Assembly: GCA_021234155.1 (NCBI GenBank) | Contig: JAJEKV010000063.1 | Span: 7,770,095 to 7,834,094 of the forward strand | Length of the DNA: 64,000 nucleotides | Source: Isoetes taiwanensis | Lineage: Eukaryota > Streptophyta > Lycopodiopsida > Isoetales > Isoetaceae | Reading direction: 5' to 3' | Part shown: positions 25,851 through 37,191 of the stretch, in pieces | How the letters are laid out: every line of letters starts with the position of its first letter | Position numbering within the stretch: the first letter of the stretch is position 1 | Made by a program: the position numbers and the translations under genes | The notes under the pieces: model-generated | The model's database searches: none | What the model was told of the DNA's origin: nothing | What the model saw: only the letters and a program-made list of their open reading frames with translations

Positions 25851-26880
25851 TTGCGGATCAACCGTATGAAGGATGAAGTGATCTGTTGGTAAGCAGGTAT
25901 CTTGAGGCTTTATATAGAATATGAATTTATTTTCAAGTTTCCTATTTCTGTTTCTTTGCAATATGGGCATTTTTTTCCAAACCTAAATCTTTACTTGCGA
26001 TTAAAGGCTATTCGATCATATTAGGTTCGTTTGAGTATCATAGATGTCTCATAAACTCTCTAACTTTCTGCTTTGTTGTTTGTTTACAAATGTGTCTTTT
26101 TATATTTACACTTTCTTTTTTATTTTTTCAGCTCAATGCATAAATTTTGTATCCAGCTCAACACCACTTATGGATACCTCAAAACACATGTGAACTAAAG
26201 GGTTAGCTATTCTAAATGTGGCAATACATATTTTAAGTTCTTTATATACATGATGATTAGGCTCAATACTATAATTAATATTTTGACACTCTGATGTGGC
26301 CTACGACAATGAATTTTTAAACTAATAGACTGGCGTACAGCTACATCAATATCGCGTCATGCTGTACATACGAATCCACAAAACTTATTTTAGCCTGACG
26401 CCGAAAACATTTGGTATGTTTCTATTGATGACCAGGATTTGTAGATGGATTGGTGGCGTCAAAACTATGTGATTTGGAGGACACGGAGTTTGCTCGATAG
26501 GGGTGGTCGATAGCACTACAGTTTACATTACGAGAAAAACATGCCGGGAAAGAGGTCATGCGATGCACTTCTATTTAATCTTTTAGTGAAGCAAAATGAA
26601 GGTTTATTTTAGATCAAGCTAATGGCTTTCCCCGAAGCCTACGACATCATGGTTGCAGACTATAGCGATAATCTGAGTTTATAGTAGTAAAGCTGACCTT
26701 CAATGGGAGAACAAGGGCATCATGCAAGATTTCCTTAAAAGCCTGAGGGTTTACTTGCAGTCGGCGGGCCCACTTTGTCTCAAAAATAAAATAAAAGGAA
26801 CTTCCATTTAATCTGGCTAGGTAGTGGGGGGTTGGTGCCTGTCTTATACGCGGCATGCATTGAGTTGATTGAAGCGATGC
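25851..26880. other. Unrecognised region, copy A
   Basis: It corresponds to 62,570-63,610. No gene is recognised. Conserved blocks between copies include ATTTCTTTGCAATATGG and GGGCATCATGCAAGATTTC. On the minus strand it lies downstream of the gene-like region at 26,881-27,516 and could hold its introns or 3' end. Confidence 0.35.
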
Positions 26881-27516
26881 TCAGCCAGCAAGCACCGGAT
26901 TAACTATTGGGCTCAGGTAGGGTCCTTGTCTGATGACCAAAAACCAGACTGAAATCATCCCCTTCATCAACTCAAATTCATCCTTCTTCGCTTGAACAGT
27001 GAAAATGTTACGCAGGCCACTGCGAAAACTTGGGCTGGAGTTCCCATGAACATACCAGGCAAATAGATTCTTAGCACAATCCTTATCAATATTTTTGCCG
27101 GAGATTCCTGGAAATAATTTGGACGCTATAGGGATACACGGTGCATTTAACAATCTCGATATGATCTGCCGAAAATCGGTGCGCAACCTTAGGTAAACGA
27201 CGAAGGCGTTCTGTACCGGTTTTCAACTGCGTTAGAACTGCCGAACTGGGCTCCAGTGAAACCATTGGAATAGCGATGGTTAGCCATATCCGGAAGCGAC
27301 AGCAGCGATGACTTCGTTACGCTGTTTACGGTAGTGGGGCTAGATGCCCAAACTCCTTGCGTTGCTGCCAAGCAACTCCGATTCTTCTGGATCAAATGAA
27401 GGAAAGGATACTTTGCATACAGCAGCAGGAAGTCGCTGACGAGGAAAGTGAAAGCCACGACGCAGGCTCAACCTTCGTCGGTGGTACTCGATGCAACAGC
27501 TGAAGCTCTTTGACAT
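26881..27516 (-). CDS. Unrecognised gene-like region, copy A (5' end visible)
   Basis: On the minus strand an ATG at 27,516 (A at -3) opens a basic, serine- and arginine-rich start (MSKSFSCCIEYHRRRLSLRR) that could be an organellar targeting sequence. Coding-like sequence continues with at least two frame changes (27,458-27,189, then 27,186-26,881). The second block contains DKDCAKNLFA and VHG, which are exactly conserved in copy B (63,612-63,965), followed by a basic then acidic stretch (KKDEFE). This conservation across a noisy duplication argues for coding, but I do not recognise the family. Exon limits are unknown. Confidence 0.35.
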
Positions 27517-30500
27517 GATTGTTTGGAGTCGATCTTTAAAGCCAGGATATCTTGCAAAATCTAACTTGCTGCGTTGAGGTACGATTAGTTTAACACAGCA
27601 CTCGCTTCATGGCTTTAATGTTTGATCCGTTTGAAATTATTCCATTTTATATCTTTAACTTGTTTATGCATCAAAAGCTGAATTTGATGAATAAGATGAA
27701 TCATTTCCGGTTTGTCTTATTAATGGAGATAAGCATAGATATGATAGAAGTGATATATACGAGAAGTTATGGCAAAGAGATCTTCTAATATTGATGTTTA
27801 TACACGGGTAATTACAAAATTTGGTTGCAAATATTCATAATATTTTCTTATGCGTGTATACCGGCATTGGCTTTTCTTTACCAAATCGATCTATTCTTAA
27901 GGAATCTGGCACTATAGGTTGATATAATGGAGTGAATATGTCCAAGTGTTTTTTCGAGTCCAATTTTGCTATCCTTCATCTTTTTAGATATACATGATCT
28001 TTAGGATTTATCCTGCACTCCATATTACCGACAACATTTAATAGGATAAATGATCTAAACATATTTTCTTCTTGGAGAAGCCTTCAATGAGATCCATGAT
28101 ATCACCGACATTTTTATAGAAGATAATATGGCGGCAAAGAAAAAATTCACCGAATTAGCAGTATAAAATGATGTAGAAGTTGAAGTTTCCTTAGTTACAA
28201 GAGCTACCTCTGGTTTCTACTGTGGCCCTCTACCATTGATATTATTCCAGTACTTGCTATATCATTAGAGTAAACTTAACAATTTTCCAATCCAGTCTTG
28301 GGTACATCCGACTCTTGCTTATCTCTAGAAGGAAAGGTGCTCTTCGATACATACTTTTGAAATACCCGGAAGATCATTACAATCAAACAAAAAGAAGCTT
28401 TTTTTATTACTTACTTCACTTACTACAAACATATTTGGCTCTTTATTGCACTCCTACACTATATCTGAGCATGGCATTTCGCGGCATCTTAGAACCTTCG
28501 CTTTACCAAACAAGATATATACAAATCCAAACCCAATCAGAGGAAAAGCATCTAACGGCCTAATTGGTACATGTACCTTGAGGGAGCCTTGGCATCAGCA
28601 AAATTTCAAAGAATATTCCCACCGCAATGTTCATACACTTAGCAGCCAAGATAGACCCTATTCTTCTATTTAATACAGGCAGGAGACATTCCTTCCTTCT
28701 TGTAATTAAGCAGAATGTTAATTTTAGTGTATGATTTTGTGTAATTCGATTTCGTTAATTTGTGTATATGATCTTTGAAGGCAACCAAAAAACTTTTAAA
28801 CAAAAATGTTCGTATCGTCTTGAGAATGTGTAAAGAAAAAAAATTGGCACATCAAGAATGCAACTAATTAAAAAATATTGCAACTAAGCCGCATTCAAAG
28901 AATTAGGTACTACGGGCACACTCCATATTGGCGTGATAGATCGTAATTGCACCAACCCGAACTTTACATCAGGCTTTTGTGCTAACATCGACTTCTTTGG
29001 TTTTTTAAAAGATCGGCTAAAGGTCATCAAGAACTCGCGGGTTTTATATATTTTGGTCATTTCCGTGGGGGTACTTTAATGAGTTTTTTAGTCGAATCTT
29101 TGCTTTGTTCTATTGTGAGACCAACATCATATGCAAGGTTTAGCTCGCTTTTTCCATGGCAAAACCTTTGTTCTGGTTGGTGCTTGTAATTTTGATTCTA
29201 TAGTATCAAGGTAAGTTTGTCTATTCTGTTGCATGTCTTGAATAAGTTTCGCATTATAGCTTCTAACTGCTGTCGCATGTCCGGTGTATTATTAGACGTC
29301 AAGGTGGAAACGCTGATGTGCCTCTACCGCTTTACTTTGTATTACCTTTTACTATAGTTGGATCCATATTATAGCATGTGAAATCTTTAGGGATGGAAGG
29401 CAAGTCGACTTTGAGCTTTAATGTCAACTGTGAAGTGGTTCTTGATGGAACCGCACTGCATTAAGCCAGATTTTAATGTTCCTTCCGGATTCAACAAAGC
29501 ATAATGGTAAGGGAGTTCTGTACCATTTATCTAACGAAGGAAGTGCAATGCAGTTGAGCTTGGTAAACATATTGTAAACGCTACTTCTGTGATCATCGAT
29601 TTTGAGTCTAATATTGTCCGGCCGCTTTGGCGATGAGGCAATATTTAAGGCTACGTAATGAGGGCCGAAGAATATAGAATGTTTAATAAACTTCAGGACT
29701 CAGATCATGGGAGATTCCATGAATCCTCCCACATCAAAGGTTCATGTTTTTCCAACTAATAAATCTCTTGCACGATCAATGGTGCATCAAGATCAAAAAC
29801 ATTCAACAATTAAACCTAAATTAACCGGTTGATAACCATGTGGTCCCATTACCGGTCGCCAATGCCATTGGTTTCGGCTGGATCTATAGGTCAAGTCACT
29901 ACCGATGGCTTAATTGGACATACAACACACTAAACCATTGAAATGGCCATTAACAAACTAAACCATTGAATTAAACCCTTAAACTCCCCAATTGTTTTGT
30001 GATAGTCGCATTGTATTTAATTCAACGGAAGACTCTGGACCAGATGTCGATTTCTGTTTATCTTAATACCGCCATCACTTTTAATCTTCATTTTTAGCAA
30101 GTTTTAGTTAACCGGCCGCTGAAATAATGTAAAATTATTGCAAAGGTTAGAAGCGATTATACACATACACCGGCATATGTATTGGAGTCTTCGGCCTCGC
30201 TAATTTTCCTGCGCGAATATCGCTGAAAACAATGTGCGCTTAATGTGCTGTATTTGTAATGTAATGTGGGGAACAGCGGGTGTGAGAGGTGTAGGGAATG
30301 TGGGAAATGTGTAAATGTTGGGGAGGTGTAGGAATGTGGGGAATGTGCTTGCAAACATCACTTTACAATTTGGCTCTCCTCGCTGAGTTACGAAGCATCA
30401 TTGTGCCCTCGTAGTCATTTTACCTCGAACCAATAAAATTAAGAAGGTGATGGGCATTTCGCAATTTACCAAAAAGCAAGGACAATTTGGTAAATTCTCC

Positions 30501-30784
30501 CCGCCTTTAACAACAACGTTGATCCTCGCTATAGGGTCGAGATCAGATCTCAAATCACGATCAGTCTGCTAATGTTTATACCACACCGTGGCTCCAAACG
30601 CTATACATCTAAATGCATAAGAACCCTAGGGATGTTATGCCACGCCAAGCCGTTGTGGTGGAAACAAGATCGTTGCCCAGAGCTCCGTGATCTTTCCTCG
30701 GCCTCGATAAACGCCGGATCACTTATTAAGGCGATAACCATCCCGCATTATGCAAAAAATGGCCATTTTGTATGCTGGCCGGAA
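27517..30784. other. Gene-poor single-copy interval
   Basis: No gene can be supported. Two overlapping frames at 28,315-28,563 and 28,446-28,673 resemble nothing firmly. A G+T-rich stretch (30,240-30,350) is listed separately. The last 250 bp before 30,785 probably include the uL1c promoter, but I see no clear TATA box. Confidence 0.4.
30258..30350. repeat. GTGGGGAATGTG-like minisatellite
   Basis: Irregular repeats of GTGGGGAATGTG, GTGTAGGGAATGTGGGAAATGTG and GGAGGTGTAGGAATGTG over about 95 bp. Purine/GT-rich on the plus strand. Confidence 0.6.
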
Positions 30785-31235
30785 ATGTCGGCGAATGTCT
30801 CGCCTCCTACATCTTTGGCCATACAATGTCGGCTCTCAATTTTGGTTGCCCCTAGGCAACTCTTTGTTTATGGGTTTTGAGTTCAGCGCATATATACTCA
30901 GCATAAGGTCTAGAATACGCACCAAAAACTGCTAAAACCTGCTGTAAGCTGTAAATGCTCGGTCGTCTCCTTAAGTTGTAGGGCGGCTGTTGCAAACCGA
31001 TCTTCAACTGGAAGTATGCATGGAGGCTACCGGCATGAGAGAAACACGAGTCGCTGAGCCCACAAAGAAAAAAATGGGAGAAAGCGGCTGCTTTATTCAG
31101 GATGCGCCGGATTAGGGGATAGATAAGAGATCATGGGATTGCATTTGAAAAACGGCACAGGCTAAGATCGAACGGATCAGGTCCCTCTTCAGATGAATCC
31201 ATGAAACAGAGTAGTTTTTATTGGCAGATCCAAGG
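30785..31235 (+). other. Probable 5' exon(s) of uL1c with transit peptide
   Basis: The ATG at 30,785 opens MSANVSPPTSLAIQCRL, a start rich in Ser/Thr/Pro without acidic residues, typical of a chloroplast transit peptide. After a stop that may be an indel artefact, SCRAAVA near 30,980-31,000 looks like a stromal processing region, and EPTKKKMG-like sequence follows near 31,045-31,070. A splice-donor-like CAAG|GTAAGC sits at 31,231-31,240. The exon structure is inferred from position and composition only. Confidence 0.35.
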
Positions 31236-31717
31236 TAAGCCTGTCTTCCTTTTTTCTTGCTTACCATAGAAACCCCTTAGATCCATATGCAAAGTTAGGG
31301 ATGCATTTCGCCAGATAAGAAGGACGCTCCATTGCCCTTGATAGCAAATTCCCTGTCCTTGCCTTGATTTGACAAAAAATGTAAGCTGTTATCATTAAAT
31401 GAAGACTGTGACCTCCTTTTATATTCAGAACAGAACTACATGGAGCTTCAATGAAGGTATTTTAGATTCAAATTTTCCCTTCCTGAGCAGGAATGCTACC
31501 CATATGTTTTTCTTTGAGTTTGAGAAGAACCCACTATAGAATCAGCCGCAGGGCAATAGAATACTGGAAGAATTTTTCCATTTCTAGAGATTGATTTCTA
31601 TAGCCAGGATTATTAGCATTTAATCTCAATCCCAAATTTGTATGACATTGTTTTTGAGATCGGACAATTTGGCCATATTGTAACAATAGAGACGGTCCAA
31701 AAGGTTTTTAAATTCAG

Positions 31718-33006
31718 AAATTAAGAATAAGGAAGCAGGAATATGATCCTGTTGCAGCCATCAGACTGTTGAAGGAAACTGCAAATGTAAATTCCGTGGA
31801 ATCTGCAGAAGCTCATTTCCGACTGGAATATTGATCCCAAGTATACAAAACCAACAACTCAGGGCAACAGTGAGTATTTTTTAGCTTACTATCTAAAGAT
31901 GCAAGAATCTATGGCTTAAGGTATAAAAATTATCACCAAATTATCAAACTAACCTAATAAGCTTATCAAGTGTATCATAGAGGCCTCATGCAATGCCGCT
32001 TCCATTAAATGCATCTCGTTGTATCTGTCCATTCATCTGATGGGTAACGCTTCGTAGGTTACTCTGCCCGCTGGCACGGACAGGTTGTTAGAGAGTCAGT
32101 CCCTGCCAAGGTTGTGCTTACTATCTTTTCCTATTTTCGTGTTTATTTGGCATTTTATTGGAAAAAAATTCATGAGGAGATGATGTAAACTGAATCCAGT
32201 ATCTGGTCTACTTGTGCACAGGAGAGAGAAACAAATTGAAGCCAAGAATGCTGGAGCAGATATAGTTGGTGGGGAAGATCTTATTGAACAGATTGCTGGT
32301 GCGGCTTCATGGATTTTGATAAACTTATTGCTAGTCCAGACATGATGCCAAAGGTATGTGGATTTTTCATGCAATGACATTATAAAGATTTCAAACAAGT
32401 CTAAAACAGCATATCAGTTTTGGAATTCATAGGTCGCGAAAACTTGAAAGCTCTTTCCTAATGTAGGTTTGATGCCAAATCCAAAACCTGAACAGTCACA
32501 TCAGATCTTCCTACAGTAAGATGATGTTTTTTAAATGTATTAAAGAATGTTATTTTGGTGAACGTTAACTGTAGATGGAAACTGAAATGTATCTTGCCGC
32601 AAAAATTGCAAAAATACTCATCCAGGCAACCATCTAGTTTTAATCTATCCGGTGGTTGAATTAAATACAGGCAATTGAGGGTTCGCTGCAGGAAGGTTGG
32701 TAAACACCGGCAGATATTGGATAGTCCATGTGCTATTTGGTAAAACGACATTCTCGAGGAGGACCTTAGCGAATCTCGGCTGCTGTGGTATGAATCTTAT
32801 CGAAGCATTATTTCTTTGAAGTCTTAGTGGATGAATGTTTGGTCAAAAGGCTTAAGTCGCCCCAACATAGCTGTGTTATTTTGAATGCCAGAATTCGGTG
32901 GATAACAAACCATCAGGTGCAAAGGGGGTTTATTGGAAAAGCGTTTGCTGCACAATGGGACCTTCAACACGATAATACCCAGCCAGTTGGCGCAGAGTAC
33001 GCTTGA
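31718..33006 (+). CDS. RPL1: Plastid 50S ribosomal protein uL1c (PRPL1), six 3' exons
   Basis: uL1 binds 23S rRNA at the L1 stalk and helps release deacylated tRNA; this is the nuclear-encoded chloroplast form. Exons inferred from homology and GT/AG borders are 31,718-31,869, 32,058-32,110, 32,222-32,353, 32,433-32,515, 32,671-32,787 and 32,892-33,006, with stop TGA at 33,004. Recognised stretches, in order: EYDPVAAIRLLKET and ESAEAHFRL, TLPAGT, AGADIVGGEDLIEQI, PDMMPK, GLMPNPK, IVHVLFGKTTF, and NKPSGAKGVYWKS with the end MGPST. These follow the uL1 family order, including the LMPNPK signature. Single-base indels occur near 31,828, 31,845, 32,085, 32,300, 32,440-32,460 and 32,970. As splice sites and conserved blocks are intact, I take them as sequence errors. 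Upstream exons are uncertain. Confidence 0.88.
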
Positions 33007-34243
33007 TGAACAAATTAAATGAAATGTTCATCAATATGTTTGTAAAATATTGGCATTTTGCATGTACACTTTTCGCAGTGCAACTTGAAGCATGAAATCC
33101 ATGTTACATTTTAAGGCTGCTAATTTTCCCCGCAGCAAGGCCTTGAATCTAACCTTTTGAGTGATGGCTAGATTTCAGCCTCACATCTATATAAGTTTCG
33201 GTAGATGTTATCTAACTAGTTTCAACGCCTTTGCAAACTTTGTACCTAAATGAAGCAGCAAGAATGCAAAGTGTGCACTGGCACGACAATTTAGATTGTA
33301 CGTCTCTGGCAATAACACTTTGAAATGCTGGAAATTTAAAGCTAACTTGAATAGTTCTTCTACCACCACTTTCATTAGACATGTCATCACTTAATAAACC
33401 TTTTGCCCTCCAAAATGCAATGTGTCATTGACAATAGGATGAATCAGCGGCGCTTTGATGAGACTCTACTAAAATGGAACTCTCTTTATTGGAAGAAAAA
33501 GAGCATCACAAGCATGCCCACTATAGAGGAAAGATATGGGCAACGCATTGCAACATGGCTAAGTTTAGAACATTGAAATCAACCTTGGTCCTTTTGCACT
33601 TTGTATAGACATCCTTAAGATCAATCGGTTAGTCCATCCAATATCAGATTCATCCAACATTGTAATTTCGATTGTGGCTGAAATTTATCACAATATGTAC
33701 AATTATATGATGACTACCCCATTACCGATCTTTGATCTCATTTATGTTGACCATTCAACACACCATTGTAATATCTAATCTCAACGACAAAGATTACTAC
33801 AAACACAAATGGTAGTAGCAACCATTCTGGCTACACCATTGTAACACACATCTAGACCAACGCATTAAAGATTAATAACAAAACAGTAGTAAACACAATT
33901 CTTTTTCGAGAGAAGTAGTGTTGGCCAATGCTTAAGTTATGGAGCAAAGACATAAGATATTTAACCTTTTGTCTTAACAAACATAAAAGTTAGAAAGCTA
34001 CCCATGATTTTGCCAGCTATTTAAGCTTCATATAATCAAAAACACAAATAAGGGAGCCCTTTCATTTTGTATGGTATTGCATGTCAATAGTGTGCAAAAT
34101 AATAACAAATAAGGGGTGATATCGCATTGTGGGTATTATACGCTCAAAGTGCTAAGTTTAAACGTAGATTAGAAGTCTCTTTGTATTGAATGGCTCAGAT
34201 TGGGAGATCGCCGTAGTTAAGTTATGTATGAATAGAGCGTAAT
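33007..34243. other. 3' flank of uL1c; nothing recognised
   Basis: No coding region or repeat is recognised. A/T-rich sequence with short CACCATTGTAA repeats near 33,760-33,845. Confidence 0.4.
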
Positions 34244-34441
34244 TTAGAGAGAGCCTAGAATAGCTTGATTGAATTCCATCACAAAAAGTTCAATCTCCTC
34301 CTCGACGCTTCTAACCACCATAGCCACTTCCGGATTCAATCCCAAACTCGCCATAGACCAGCTCTTCCCATTTCCATTTTCATTTATCTTCCCCTTAGAT
34401 TCTTGGAAGCAGTCAATTCCACTTTCACTCTCCTCTTTAGT
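34244..34441 (-). other. Open minus-strand stretch, possible terminal exon
   Basis: Sixty-five codons are open on the minus strand, ending in TAA at 34,244. The translation is hydrophilic and acidic (KEESESG near the start, VRSVEEEIELF near the end) with a coding-like look, but no start or splice site is clear and I do not recognise it. The opposite strand is also open here (34,265-34,636), which weakens both. Confidence 0.2.
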
Positions 34442-35220
34442 CTATGTTTTACCATACCGCTGAGTTTGATGTACAAAAACAAGAAATGCCGTGAAATGAT
34501 TGCGGCTATGGTACCGATGAAAATACGTGAGCTTCAAGATGAAGTTCCAATAGCAATAAAAATCAATTCCTTGAATCTTGGAGAACTGGCTACAAAGCAT
34601 GGTAATGTGTTGAGAGCCCCGATAAAGAAAAACTAAAACACCAACGAAATCACCATTCTCGCTTCTCGCCTTTCAATATGTTCATGGTTTGAATGGAACC
34701 AATGGATTGTGTTTCTTTTTCCTATTTGCAACATTCAATTTGTGAGCCACTGATATGTTTGAGTCCAGATTTTTGGGTTGCCCCTAAGGGGAAAACCCTC
34801 ATCCATGTGGGTTTGTGCCATATTTCAAGTATATGTCAGTATATGCTCGAAAACATGACTCTCGGGTCACGGAGGGCAACCCTATACCCTCGGTCAGGGC
34901 GTTATCCCTCTCATAAATCAAACGTTAATAATATGGTACAGAATTTAACTTGTAAGTATGATGTCAGATCTGAGTTAAACAAAACGGAGACACCTCCACA
35001 ACAAATTGCCACCCTTGTATCTAGAACAATATTCATGTGAGTTGACACCTAAGGAAGTTTTGAGTCTACGAGATGAACACGTTGCTCGATAAGCTCGTTA
35101 CTAGTAAAACCATCTTCCGCTCTAATTTGTCCCGATAGAATTAAATGTTCTGTTGTCTCCGAAGGTGGAGGGAAATATGAAACCGCACTTTCTGAACGCA
35201 TTTAAAGACCACTCCTGTAC
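34442..35220. other. Intergenic; nothing recognised
   Basis: Short plus-strand frames (34,693-35,040 and the tail of 34,265-34,636) resemble no family. The last 50 bp before 35,225 are taken as the upstream promoter region of the proline-rich gene. Confidence 0.4.
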
Positions 35221-35224
35221 AAAC

Positions 35225-35231
35225 TATATAA
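35225..35231 (+). promoter_or_regulatory. TATA box of the proline-rich protein gene
   Basis: TATATAA lies 56 bp upstream of the ATG at 35,281. A transcription start about 30 bp downstream would give a short leader, typical for plants. Confidence 0.5.
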
Positions 35232-35280
35232 CAAGACACCCCAGCACCATCACAAGCATTAAGATCGTGCATCAGAGGCT

Positions 35281-35661
35281 ATGGCGATGGCGATAGGATT
35301 GGTGGTGCTGCTAATGTTGGGAGCAGTGCAGATGGAGGCATGTCCACTGAAAGGATTTCTACATCCGATGCCAAAATTTCTGCCTCCAATGACCAGGTTT
35401 TGCCTCCAATGTTCCACAGCCATACTCCCACAGCCCACCACCGCACAGGTTTCATCTTTCCGGCTCCATTTCAAAGGGCTCGATCACCACCTCCTTTCCC
35501 ATTTTACAACCGCCCCCTTCACCACCAGTTTTTCATCCCCTGCTCCTGTTCGAAAGCTTAGATCCCCCCCTCCTCCAGCTTATTCATTTCCTTCACCTCC
35601 TGTTTACCTCATCTCCCTGTCTACTCATCTCCTGCTCAATTTCACCTTCCTGAACCTTTGA
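35281..35661 (+). CDS. Small putative secreted proline-rich protein
   Basis: A single open frame of 126 codons. Residues 1-21 form a clear signal peptide: MAMAIGLVVLLMLGAVQMEA followed by CP. The mature part is rich in Pro, Ser, Phe and His. PMPKFLPPM-like repeats occupy residues 28-37, and SPPPP, SFPSPP blocks follow after residue 92. Such composition is usual for cell-wall or small secreted plant proteins. The alternative frame from 35,340 is also proline-rich (SPPPFPF), so one or two indels may have switched frames and the natural C-terminus may differ. A TATA box is well placed upstream. The family cannot be named. Confidence 0.5.
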   Translation: MAMAIGLVVLLMLGAVQMEACPLKGFLHPMPKFLPPMTRFCLQCSTAILPQPTTAQVSSFRLHFKGLDHHLLSHFTTAPFTTSFSSPAPVRKLRSPPPPAYSFPSPPVYLISLSTHLLLNFTFLNL

Positions 35662-36397
35662 GCTCAATTTTCACCTCCTGAACCTTGAGCTCTTTGAATG
35701 CTGTATGCATTTGAACCTCACAAAAAAAAAAAAACATCATCTGTGCTTCTTTATGCAGTTTGCATTTGTACTTCTTTATGCAGTTTGCATGTCCTTTATG
35801 TAGTCCAAAGGCACTGCCAAATTGCATTCCAATATGTATCAGCCATCGGTATATAAGTTTGTGACTATTTTCTATTTTCACATCTGGTGGATTTTTTGTT
35901 TCATTATTAAGTTGCATACCCTTGTCATAATCACTATATTTGATTTTGTTGATGATATACATTGGGTTGGATCAATCATCTGTTTCTTTTTTAATCTATA
36001 TTGATCAGATAAAACCCACCTTAGAGATAGTTACAGACGTGCTTGTAATGCCAGCAGATACTTGCCCATAATATCAATTGATGTTCCAAAAAAATGATTT
36101 AAGTCTGTCATTTGGTCCACAGATCGGGGTCTAGATAACCCATTGTTTTCCCTACACATCAAATGAGCCACACCAATGCCTCCAGTTATTCGTGCTAGTG
36201 CCACTAATGTCTAGATGAAACCACTCCTCGCAATGTGAAAAATGTCACAATGCACAAAGCAAAAAACAGGGACTGCTAATACAAGAAATGATACTAAAAG
36301 AACATACAGCTGCAGGTTTCACTTTAAAATTGATAAATAATCTGGCTCACAATAAATGTCTTCCAGAATACAAACAGGTTGCAGAGTAATTTAGATC
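35662..36397. other. Convergent 3' flanks of the proline-rich and eL34 genes
   Basis: A poly(A) run at 35,721-35,734 may be a retroposon tail. TTCTTTATGCAGTTTGCAT occurs twice at 35,748-35,792. No gene is seen. The two neighbouring genes converge here. Confidence 0.45.
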
Positions 36398-37091
36398 TTA
36401 TGCCTGAGCTTTAGCAGACTGTTTCTCCTTAGCTTTCTGTATCTTCAAAACCTTTCACAATTTTTGTTCTTCAACCAAAAAGCCCGAATAATACCGTTTC
36501 AAAACAGAAAAAGTTTATGACCATGTGCAAATTCTACCCAAAAGCTAAAGACAAAGCATAATACTCACCGTTCTTAACCGCACTTCCAGACATGGCGCCC
36601 CCATATGCCCTGTTCACTGTCTTCTTGTGCCTTTGAAGACGCGTCTTTCTGTATTGTATTGGCCTCAAATGAGGAATCTAACAGCCCCAGGTGGCAATTA
36701 GTAAAAATTTCATCTACTTATTCAAAAAATTTCTTATGACTAAAAATCAGTCTATCAGATATCAACATCTACTAAATGAATGCACTTTAACAACAAAAAG
36801 TTAAAGACTACTTCTGAGAAATGGGGGTCAAAATGAGAAAAAATAACCCTTTGAAGTGGCTTAGTGATAGCGCATTGTGGACCTTGGCTACCTTCTTGGC
36901 AGTTTGAAAAGACCAATCTTCCTCCCAGCCAGGTCAAGCAGATTCATCAAAACTGGGAACAGAATTACGCACATAATCATAAATTCTGGAGCGAAAAGAA
37001 AAGAAATCTTACCAGGGGTCTTGACCACCCGCATCTTATTAGATTTGGTAGCATAGCTGTGGCGCCGGCGGTAAGTCAATCGTTGAACCAT
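36398..37091 (-). CDS. RPL34: Cytosolic 60S ribosomal protein eL34, four exons
   Basis: A structural protein of the cytosolic large ribosomal subunit. Exons on the minus strand are 37,091-37,013 ([19 protein letters not shown], start conserved in the family), 36,921-36,848 (GRLVF, then GPQCAIT), 36,677-36,569 ([31 protein letters not shown]) and 36,494-36,398 (IIRAF, then a lysine-rich end with IQKAKEKQ and stop TAA). Donors GTAAG and GTGAG are clear. The acceptor before exon 4 reads CGG where CAGG is expected. Total coding length of about 119 codons fits the family. Exon 2 has two compensating homopolymer indels and exon 4 about three, while exons 1 and 3 are perfect. Introns rule out a processed pseudogene. 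Confidence 0.92.
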
Positions 37092-37118
37092 GTTTCGATC
37101 GGCAGTGGCAGCCCCGAC

Positions 37119-37190
37119 CTCCCTGTTTCGTTCTAGGTTTTAGGGCTCAGTTAGGGTTGTAGTATATTGTATAAATGTTAGGTATAGGGT
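37119..37190 (-). promoter_or_regulatory. eL34 promoter region with telo-box motifs
   Basis: On the minus strand, AACCCTAA lies at 37,151-37,158, with related CCCTAAAACC at about 37,137-37,146 and CAACCCTA near 37,185. Telo-boxes of this type are characteristic of plant ribosomal protein gene promoters. No site II (GGCCCA) element is seen before the inserted TIR element begins at 37,192. Confidence 0.6.
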
Positions 37191-37191
37191 T

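Noticed and set aside
28315-28673. Possible Ty1/copia integrase fragment (E-H-G-I-S-R-H stretch)
   Set aside because: Only a few residues fit; the P-Q-Q-N-G and E-R-K-H motifs that should follow are absent, and neither frame continues into a recognisable domain.
34265-34636. Plus-strand frame of 123 codons in the single-copy region
   Set aside because: The reverse strand is also open over the first half, the translation has no recognisable domain, and there is no promoter signal or second copy for comparison.
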